Source of the DNA: Ophioceras dolichostomum | Lineage: Eukaryota > Ascomycota > Sordariomycetes > Magnaporthales > Ophioceraceae | Direction: 5' to 3' | NCBI GenBank assembly: GCA_003049485.1 | Contig: PYST01000556.1 | Location: 1 to 15,810 of the forward strand | Length of the DNA stretch: 15,810 nucleotides | In this document: one piece after another, positions 1-9,000 of the stretch | Layout of the letters: each line of letters begins with the position of its first letter | Numbering within the stretch: position 1 is the first letter of the stretch | Notes under the pieces: generated by a model | Seen by the model: only the letters and a program-made list of their open reading frames with translations | Databases searched by the model: none | What the model was told of the DNA's origin: nothing | Made by a program: the position numbers and the translations under genes

Positions 1-3000
1 CCCCTCCCCCGTCATCGAGCCTTCCCCCTCCGCCAACTACACCCGCGCCTCCTCCTCCAGGCTACCGGGCGCCGCCGGATCCCCGGACCGCAAAGCTCGA
101 GCAGAAGAAAAAAGAATGGTTGCGCATGCAGAGGAACCGGTTCGGCGAGAAGCGCAAGAGCGGCTTCGTCGAGACCCAGAAGGCCGACATGCCACCCGAG
201 CACTTGCGCAAGATCGTCAAGGACATCGGTGACGTGTCACAGAAGAAGTACACCAACGACAAGCGCAGCTATCTTGGTGCACTCAAGTTCATGCCGCACG
301 CGGTTTTGAAGTTGCTGGAGAATATGCCTATGCCCTGGGAGTCCGCTAGAGAGGTCAAGGTCCTGTATCACGTCAACGGATGCCTGACTCTGGTCAACGA
401 GATCCCACGGGTCATCGAGCCCGTGTTTTTCGCCCAGTGGGCGACCATGTGGGTGGTCATGCGCAAGGAGAAACGCGATAGGGGGCTGTTCAAAAGGATG
501 CGCTTCCCGCCGTTCGACGATGAGGAGCCGCCGCTGTCGTGGTCCGAAAACATCGAGGATGTCGAGCCCCTGGAGCCGATCCAGATGGCGCTTGACGAGG
601 ACGAAGATGATGCCGTGTATGAGTGGTTCTACGACCACCGACCCTTGCTGGACACTCCGCATGTCAACGGGCCTAGCTACAGGACCTGGACCCTCACGTT
701 ACCACAGATGGCGGCGCTGCACCGTCTGAGCAGACAGCTGTTGCCCGACGTGGTAGATCCGAACCAGTTCTATCTCTTCGAGCGCAAAAGCTTCTTCACC
801 GCCAAGGCCCTCAACGTCGCTCTGCCTGGCGGGCCGCGCTTCGAGCCGTTGTACAAGGACATCGACCCCAACGACGAGGAATTCGGCGAGTTCAACGCGA
901 TCGACCGTATCATTTTCCGCAACCAGATCCGTACCGAGTCTCGCGTCGCGTTTCCGTACCTCTACAACCACCTGCCCCGGAGCGTGCACACTCTGTGGTA
1001 CTCGCACCCCCAGGTTGTGTTCAAGAAACCGGACAACCACGATCTGCCGCCTTTCCGCTTCGACCAAGACATCAGCCCAATCTCGTCGCGGTCGGTGGCG
1101 CCCAAGAACCTCACGGTGAGCCACGAGGATGAGCTCTTTGGCCCGGGTGGCATCGAGGAGCCCGAGGATGCATTCGAGCTGCCCGACTCGATTGAGCCAT
1201 TCCTCTCGGACTACGACTTGTACAACGAAAACACGTCGTCGGCTATCGAGCTGTGGTGGGCGCCCTTCCCATTTGACCGGAGGTCCGGACGCATGGTGAG
1301 GGCGCAGGACGTGCCTCTAGTGAAGCACTTCTACCTCTCCCACGTCCCGCCTAAGCAGCCGGTCAAGGTCCGGGTGTCGTACCAGAAGCTGCTCAAGACA
1401 TATGTGCTCAACGAGCTGCACAAGAAGAAGCCCAAGACGCTGCAGAGCCAGAATTTGTTGCGGACGTTGAAGCAGACCAAGTTCTTCCAGCAGACGACCA
1501 TCGACTGGGTTGAGGCTGGCCTGCAGGTGTGCCGGCAAGGTTTCAATATGCTGAACCTGCTGATCCACCGCAAGAACTTGACGTATCTGCATCTGGACTA
1601 CAATTTCAACCTCAAGCCGGTTAAGACGCTGACGACCAAGGAGCGCAAGAAGTCGCGGTTCGGTAACGCGTTTCACTTGATGCGTGAGATCCTGCGCCTG
1701 ACCAAGCTCATCGTGGACGCGCAAGTGCAGTACCGACTGGGCAACATCGACGCGTTCACACTGGCGGACGGCATCCTGTACGCGTTCAACCACGTCGGAC
1801 AGCTGACGGGAATGTACCGCTACAAGTACAAGCTGATGCACCAGATTCGCTCGTGCAAGGACCTCAAGCACCTCGTCTACTACCGGTTCAACGTGGACTC
1901 TGTGGGCAAAGGCCCCGGCTGCGGCTTTTGGGCCCCGGCGTGGCGCGTGTGGCTGTTCTTTATGCGCGGCATCATTCCGCTGCTGGAGCGGTGGCTTGGC
2001 AACCTGCTCTCACGGCAGTTTGAGGGCCGCCACAGTAAGGGCGTGGCCAAGACGGTGACCAAGCAGCGGGTCGAGTCGCATTTCGACCTGGAGCTGCGGG
2101 CGTCGGTCATGGCGGACCTGATGGACATGATGCCCGAGGGCATCAAGCAGAACAAAGTCAACACCGTGCTACAGCATCTATCGGAGGCGTGGCGCTGCTG
2201 GAAGAGTAACATCCCCTGGAAGGTGCCGGGGCTGCCGGCCGCCATCGAGAACATCATTCTGCGCTACGTCAAGGCCAAGGCGGACTGGTGGATCTCTGTC
2301 GCGCACTACAACCGTGAACGCATCAGGCGCGGCGCCACGGTCGACAAGACGGTGGCCAAGAAGAACGTCGGCCGGCTGACGCGGCTGTGGCTCAAGGCCG
2401 AGCAGGAGCGCCAGCACAACCACATGAAGGACGGGCCCTACGTGTCTTCGGAGGAAGCCGTGGCCATCTACACTACCACGGTGCATTGGCTGGAGTCGCG
2501 CAAGTTCTCGCCCATCCCGTTCCCCAGCGTGTCGTACAAGCACGACACCAAGATCCTGATCTTGGCGCTCGAGCGCTTGCGTGAGTCGTATTCGACCAAG
2601 GGTCGCCTCAACCAGAGCCAGCGCGAGGAGCTGGCTCTGATTGAGCAGGCTTACGACAGCCCAGGGACCACGTTGGAGCGCATCAAGCGCTTCCTGCTGA
2701 CGCAGCGCGCCTTCAAGGAGGTCGGCATCGACATGAACGACAACTACAGCACCATCAACCCGGTCTACGATATCGAGCCCATCGAGAAAATCAGTGACGC
2801 TTATCTGGACCAGTACCTGTGGTATCAGGCCGACCAGCGTCACCTGTTCCCGGCCTGGATCAAGCCGGCGGACTCGGAGGTGGCGCCCCTGCTCGTGTAC
2901 AAGTGGGCCCAAGGCATCAACAACTTGGAACAGGTCTGGGAGACCAAGGACGGCGAGTGCAACGTCATGATCGAGACGCAGTTGTCCAAAGTGTACGAGA

Positions 3001-6000
3001 AGATTGAGCTGACGCTGCTCAACTCGCTTCTCCGTCTGATCATGGACCACAACCTTGCCGACTACATCACCGCCAAGAACAACGTGACCTTGACCTACAA
3101 GGACATGAACCACGTCAACAGCTACGGCATGATCCGCGGCCTTCAGTTCTCGGCTTTCGTGTTCCAGTACTACGGCCTGATCCTGGATCTGTTGCTGCTG
3201 GGTCCCCAGCGTGCCAGTGAGATAGCCGGCCCACCAGGCTCGCCCAACGACTTCCTGCAGTTCCGCGACCGTGACACCGAGACCAAGCACCCGATTCGCC
3301 TGTACACCCGCTACATCGATCGTATCTGGGTCTTCCTGCGCTTCACTGAGGACGAGTCGCGCGACTTGATCCAGCGGTTCCTGACCGAGCAGCCCGATCC
3401 CAACTTCTCAAACATCGTCGGATTTCCATCCCGGAAGTGCTGGCCCCGAGATTCCCGGATGCGACTAACCCGCCACGATGTCAACCTTGCTCGCGCTGTC
3501 CACTGGGATCTCAAGAACCGCCTGCCTCGCTCGATCACCACGGTCGAGTGGGAGGACACCTTCCCTAGCGTCTACAGTCGCGATAACCCGAACCTGCTCT
3601 ATTCCATGTGCGGTTTCGAGGTTCGCATTCTGCCAAAAATTCGCAACCAGAGTGACGAGTTCCCGACTAAGGATAGCGTCTGGTCGTTGGTCGACAACAC
3701 GACCAAGGAGCGGACAGCCCATGCCTTTCTTCAGGTCACAGAGGAGGACGTGCAGAAGTTCAACAACCGTATCCGTCAGATCCTGATGAGCTCGGGTAGT
3801 ACGACTTTCACCAAGATCGCCAACAAGTGGAACACGGCGTTGATCGCACTTTTCACGTATTATCGCGAGGCTGCCGTCTCCACCGTCAACCTGCTTGATA
3901 CCATTGTCAAATGCGAGACGAAGGTCCAGACTAGGTATGGCTGGTTCCCTTTCCACCCTTTTCCCTTTTTCAACTTGCTGCCCCTTTTTTTCTTCTCTTC
4001 TTGACGAGCAACAGCTGACCATCCGATGTTCAATAGAGTCAAAATCGGCTTGAACAGCAAAATGCCATCGCGGTTCCCGCCAGCTGTGTTCTACACGCCC
4101 AAGGAACTGGGAGGCCTGGGCATGATCTCCGGGTCCCACATCCTGATTCCGACCAGCGATAAGCGCTGGTACAAGCAGACGGATACTGGTGTGACGCACT
4201 ACCGCGCTGGCATGACCCACGACGAGGAAACGCTGATCCCCAACATCTTCCGCTATATCACCAGCTGGGAGTCCGAGTTCATCGACTCGCAGCGTGTGTG
4301 GACCGAGTACTCGCAGAAGCGCCTCGAGGCCAATCAACAGAACCGCCGGCTGACCCTGGAGGACCTGGAAGATAGCTGGGACAAGGGTCTCCCTCGCATC
4401 AACACGCTCTTCCAGAAAGACCGCAGTACCCTGAGTTTCGACAAGGGATTCCGAGTTCGTTCCGAGTTCAAGATCTACCAGCTTCTACGGTCTCAACCTT
4501 TTCACTGGACGTCGACTCGTCATGATGGCAAGCTCTGGAACCTCAACAGCTACCGTACGGATGTGATTCAGAGTCTGGGAGGCGTAGAGACGATCCTCGA
4601 GCACACGCGTGAGTTGGCCTACTTTTTTTTCGTTCCTCCTACTTTTCAGCCTTGCCCCTTTCTCTCTCCCGTCCTTCATATCTCCCTTCTCTACCAGATC
4701 ACGTACTGACGCGTCTATAATGAACAGTTTTCAAGGCGACTGGTTTCCCTTCATGGGAGGGACTGTTCTGGGAGCGGTATGTGATGTGCCTTTTTTTTTT
4801 CAGTCGCGGAACATCCGTCATATTCCTTTTCATCTCTCCCACTACTCTTCTCTCTCCCTAGCTTATATGTCCACGCTCGCAACATTTCTTTCCTCATATG
4901 TCTGCGGACCACATACTGACTCTCTTTGTCTTCAAAGGGCTTGTCTGGCGAAAGGCGTAAGTATCTGCTGCAGATCCCCCGAATAGATCCCCTGACCTGA
5001 CAGACGAACTGTTCAGGTCAGTTCCTGGATGATGTAAAGCTGATGATCAGAAATCACAGACTATGCTCTTGCGCCTCGATCACTCTAAGGTCGCGGTCGA
5101 GGATGTCAGAGAAGGCGATTTGCTCCTAGGTCCTGACGGAACTGCCCGCCGCGCCTTCAACATTGTCAGCGGCAAGGACAGACTTTACCGCATCAAGATC
5201 GGCGGTCAGAGCAAGGAGGACCTGGTGGTCACGCCCAACCACATCCTGGTGCTTCTGAAGAAGAAATGTGGCAATGTCTATCAGGGGCCCAGCGTTCAGG
5301 ATCATCAATCGCGGATTGAGACTTTGTTAGGAGCGCTGCCACAGCCTAGCTCTGACGCGGCTGACCCTGAGCGACCGAGAGACCTGACCAAGGAGCGTCC
5401 GGACTTCGTGCACGCCCTGAAAAGCGCGCTGAGGTGGGCGATCGATGTCCCCCGCGGAGAGACTGGCGCAGCGCGGTTCAGACACACTCTGAACGGCATG
5501 GCAGGAATCACAGCGGGCAACCATTTATACAGGGTCAACATCCCTATCGGCGTGAAGAAGCACGCCGAGTACGCCATCTTCGCCTGGGGGAACCGTGACA
5601 GAGGCAAATTGACGGGTCATCCTCGCCACCCGCCTGAATTATTCAACAGTCAGCAAGAGGCGCTTCAGGCCGCGATGGCCTTCCGCCGTGACATGCGCGT
5701 CGAAAGTCTGGACAACCTCGTCGAGCGCTTCCGGACAAAGTCAGAATCTGGCAAGGGAGGGAAGTTGCTCGTGGACGAAACGATCAAGGGGCTGAAGCTC
5801 GTGTGGTCGAATGGGCCGTCTGACTTCAAAATCTTTGTGGAAGCTCAGATCGGGTCAGAGCACTACAGTCGCACCTATTGCTTCCCCGAGATGCCTGACA
5901 GAGTCCCAACCCTGACCGACCTCGAGGCTCAGTCTGACGAGGATGAGGACGACGATGATCCCCCCGGCGCCAATCTTGATGTGTCAGCTGCTGACCGTCA

Positions 6001-9000
6001 CGAGGAGGTCGAGATGACAGCTGCTGAGCTGGTGGCGCTCGGTCCTGAGCAGTGGAAGAAGTACAAGCTTTTCAGATCATCAGGTTTCGAGCTACCTTTC
6101 AAGGAGGTGCCTGTCGATCCATACTTCCTGGGGCTCTGGCTGGGCTCTGGTGACCGCAAACTGGCAACGATTTACAGCAACCACGAAGCCGAGGTCAGAG
6201 ATTTCCTGACTAGGTATGCAGCTGAACTCGACCTCTACTTCGTGTGGCATGGAGGCGTCGGGTACTCGATCGTGGGCAAGACTTGGACGGACAGACGCAT
6301 GCCGGAGGCCACCCACACGACCTCCGCGCGCCCGGATAAGCGTGTCCTCCGGATCGGGATCTATCAACGACGACTCGATGCTGGCTGGACGTTCCAGTCT
6401 GACCGCAAGTATGGCGAGGAGCGGCGCTGGGTCAGGCCGGCAGGGTCCGTCACTGACAAGTCGCTACTGACAGCAAGTTATGGCGGCATGGTGAAGAAGC
6501 ATGTCAGGGACTCCAGCACATCGTCTACCCCGCCACCCCGGGCGGCGCAGCGACCCCGTTATCTCCCGCCGCGTGTGGTGTTAAGCGAGAGTCCCATGCC
6601 ATCTTTGCCTCCTTTGTCAGCTCAGAATGTGGCGGGTCAGGCTGAGCCTGCTCCACGGCAGTTTTCCCCGGACTATGTCGTCCCATGCTCGACTGACGAT
6701 GTCCTCTCTCGCGACGGAACCCCCTCGGAAGGGGCCCTGCCATCGCTCATCTCTGGCCCTCCCCGCCCTGCTCCGCGGTCCTTTCTGCGAGACTATGTGG
6801 TCCCAAACTCGACTGACGATGACCTCTCCATGCCAGCGGGGCCATCTCGCGATGGGACGCCTTCGCAAGCCCTGCCAGTCCTTCCTCGCTCCGCCAGTGA
6901 GGGTCAGGAGTCAATGCCATCCCCGAGTGCCAATGATCCTGATGATCAGGATGTGGCTGACGAGTTCGATACGTCCATGGCTTTGTCAGATCAGTGGCCT
7001 GCTGCAGACGGTGAGGATGAGGTCATGGAGGATGCTCCAGATGGTGATGGTCAGCTTGTGGATAACCTGGACATTCTCGAAACTCTCAGCGAGGATGGGG
7101 ACGACGATGTCCTGGCTGACGGTCAGGCTATCAATGACGAGGATGATGAAGGCTGTCAGGTCCATCAAAGTCATGGCGCTCGAGTCACTCGCCTCAGGTC
7201 AGGTCGCCAGGCTTTCGGAGAACTCGAGCCTGACGAGGCTGATGACCTCGCTTCCCAGGCCATCCATCTGCCCAAGTCCAAGTCAGGCATCAACACACTC
7301 CTTGAGGCACTCCGCGGACTCGGAGTCATCACTACTCAGGGGTTGAAAGGCCCTGAGGTTGACCGGAAACGTATCCCTGCTGACCTCATCATGAGAAACT
7401 CTCGGTCTGTCCGCCTCGCTGTCCTTGCAGGGCTGATCGACAGCGACGGCTGGTATGTCTTCCCGGAAAACTACTACGGGATCAGTCAGCCAGAAAAATG
7501 GCACAGCTCGCTTTTCTGGGACATTGTCTGCCTCGCACGATCTCTCGGCTTTGGAGTCAGAACGAGGAAAGTGATGAGCGGAGTTGCGCACACTCCTCAT
7601 CTGGTTGCCATCATCTATGGCGAAGTTGGAGAGATTCCCTGTCTCCTTGCACGGAAGAAGGCTGTCCCGAGGTTTTACTCGCACATCAACTCGTTCAGGA
7701 TCTCGGACATCGCGCTGGAGGACGAGGAGACCGAGTGGGCGGGCTTCAGGGTCGATCACCCTGACCAGCGGTACCTTCGGCATGACTACTTCGTGCTTCA
7801 CAACAGCGGCTTCGAAGAGTAAGTTTGGCTGTTTCTGGGCTCTCTGATCGAAATATCTCCCCTCTGCCCTCTACGCGACGCCTCCTTCCCTCCTACCTCT
7901 CCTCCTATCTCTACTACACTTCTTGCCACTCTCCCACCATCTTTTACCTTCTCTCCCTCCTTCCCGCCTGTATAGTCTCCAGTCTATTGTCCGTCCTACC
8001 CTCCTACGTACCCTCCTACTACCCTCCTACGTACCCTCCTACTACCCTCCTACGTACCCTCCTACTACCCTCCCACGTACCCTCCTATCAACCCCTTGGA
8101 TGAATGTGGCGCTAACGAAGCTTTCTCAAACTATTCTAGATCGATGAAGTTCAAGAAGTTGACCAACGCGCAGCGGTCAGGTTTGAATCAGGTATGCTTA
8201 TCCTTACTCATCTCATCCATACCCGCAACCGATCTTGTCCTAACGTTGAGCAGATCCCCAATCGTCGATTCACACTATGGTGGTCTCCCACGATCAACCG
8301 CGCCAATGTCTACGTCGGCTTCCAGGTACAGCTGGATCTCACGGGCATATTCCTGCACGGCAAGATCCCCACGCTCAAGATCTCGCTCATCCAGATCTTC
8401 AGAGCTCACCTGTGGCAGAAAATTCACGAGTCTGTCGTGATGGATCTCTGCCAGGTCTTCGACCAAGAGCTAGAGGCGCTGGGGATCGAGTCGGTGCAGA
8501 AAGAGACGATTCACCCCCGCAAGAGCTACAAGATGAACAGCTCCTGTGCCGATATCCAACTGTTCGCGACGCACAAGTGGAATGTGACCAGACCATCGAT
8601 GCTTTTCGACACGAAAGACACCATCGAGCCGACATCAACAAGCAAGTTCTGGATCGATGTGCAGCTGCGCTACGGCGACTACGACTCCCACGACATCGAG
8701 CGGTATGTGAGGGCCAAGTACCTCGACTACACGACGGACAGCATGAGCCTGTACCCGTCGGCCACGGGCCTGATGATTGGCATCGACCTAGCCTACAACC
8801 TGTACTCTGCCTACGGCCAGTACTTCCCGGGACTGAAGCTGCTGGTGCAGCAGGCGATGGCCAAGATAATGAAGGCCAACCCAGCTCTGTACGTGCTGCG
8901 CGAGCGTATCCGCAAGGGCCTGCAGCTGTACGCCTCTGAGAGCAACCAGGAGTTCCTCAACTCTCAGAACTACTCGGAGCTCTTCAGCAATCAGACGCAG

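Larger units (their letters stand above)
4942..7804 (+). mobile_element. PRP8 intein (920 aa) with LAGLIDADG homing-endonuclease region, itself split by an intron
   Basis: This protein intron excises itself from the Prp8 precursor and ligates ...ER-A to SGFEES. Coding parts are 4942-4956 and 5060-7804. Visible motifs, in intein numbering, are Cys1 with CLAKGT (block A), TPNH at 63-66 (block B), FLGLWLGSG near 361-369 (LAGLIDADG motif 1), LAGLIDSDG at 794-802 (motif 2), EIPCLLARKKAVPR (block E-like) and terminal YFVLHN with +1 Ser. Splicing residues therefore look intact. The endonuclease region looks degenerate: motif 1 has Ser368 where Asp is expected, while motif 2 keeps Asp801. The motifs are about 430 residues apart, far more than the roughly 100 usual in single-chain LAGLIDADG enzymes, because of a low-complexity insertion of about 250 residues. 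Residues about 80-350 hold an extra region, perhaps DNA-binding, ending in an acidic stretch. The position matches the commonly reported fungal PRP8 intein site; I could not verify the allele name. Confidence 0.95.

Noticed and set aside
2178..3290. 370-aa open frame on the minus strand
   Set aside because: It is antisense to strongly conserved Prp8 coding sequence. Its composition is Val/Leu/Arg-rich as expected from a GC-rich shadow frame, with no family motif.
3465..4337. 290-aa open frame on the minus strand
   Set aside because: It runs through the antisense of two prp8 exons and an intron, with no recognisable domain.
4609..4986. 125-aa plus-strand open frame between prp8 exons
   Set aside because: It crosses two introns and two small exons. 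The true coding pieces are joined by splicing.
7820..7822. In-frame TAA right after the intein (SGFEE-stop), which would truncate Prp8
   Set aside because: It overlaps a GTAAGT donor. Splicing to 8140 restores ESMKFKKLTNAQRSG, conserved in Prp8.
7825..8147. Two overlapping open frames in the region after the intein
   Set aside because: They lie in the pyrimidine-rich intron and its minisatellite, giving Pro/Ser/Tyr/Leu low-complexity peptides.
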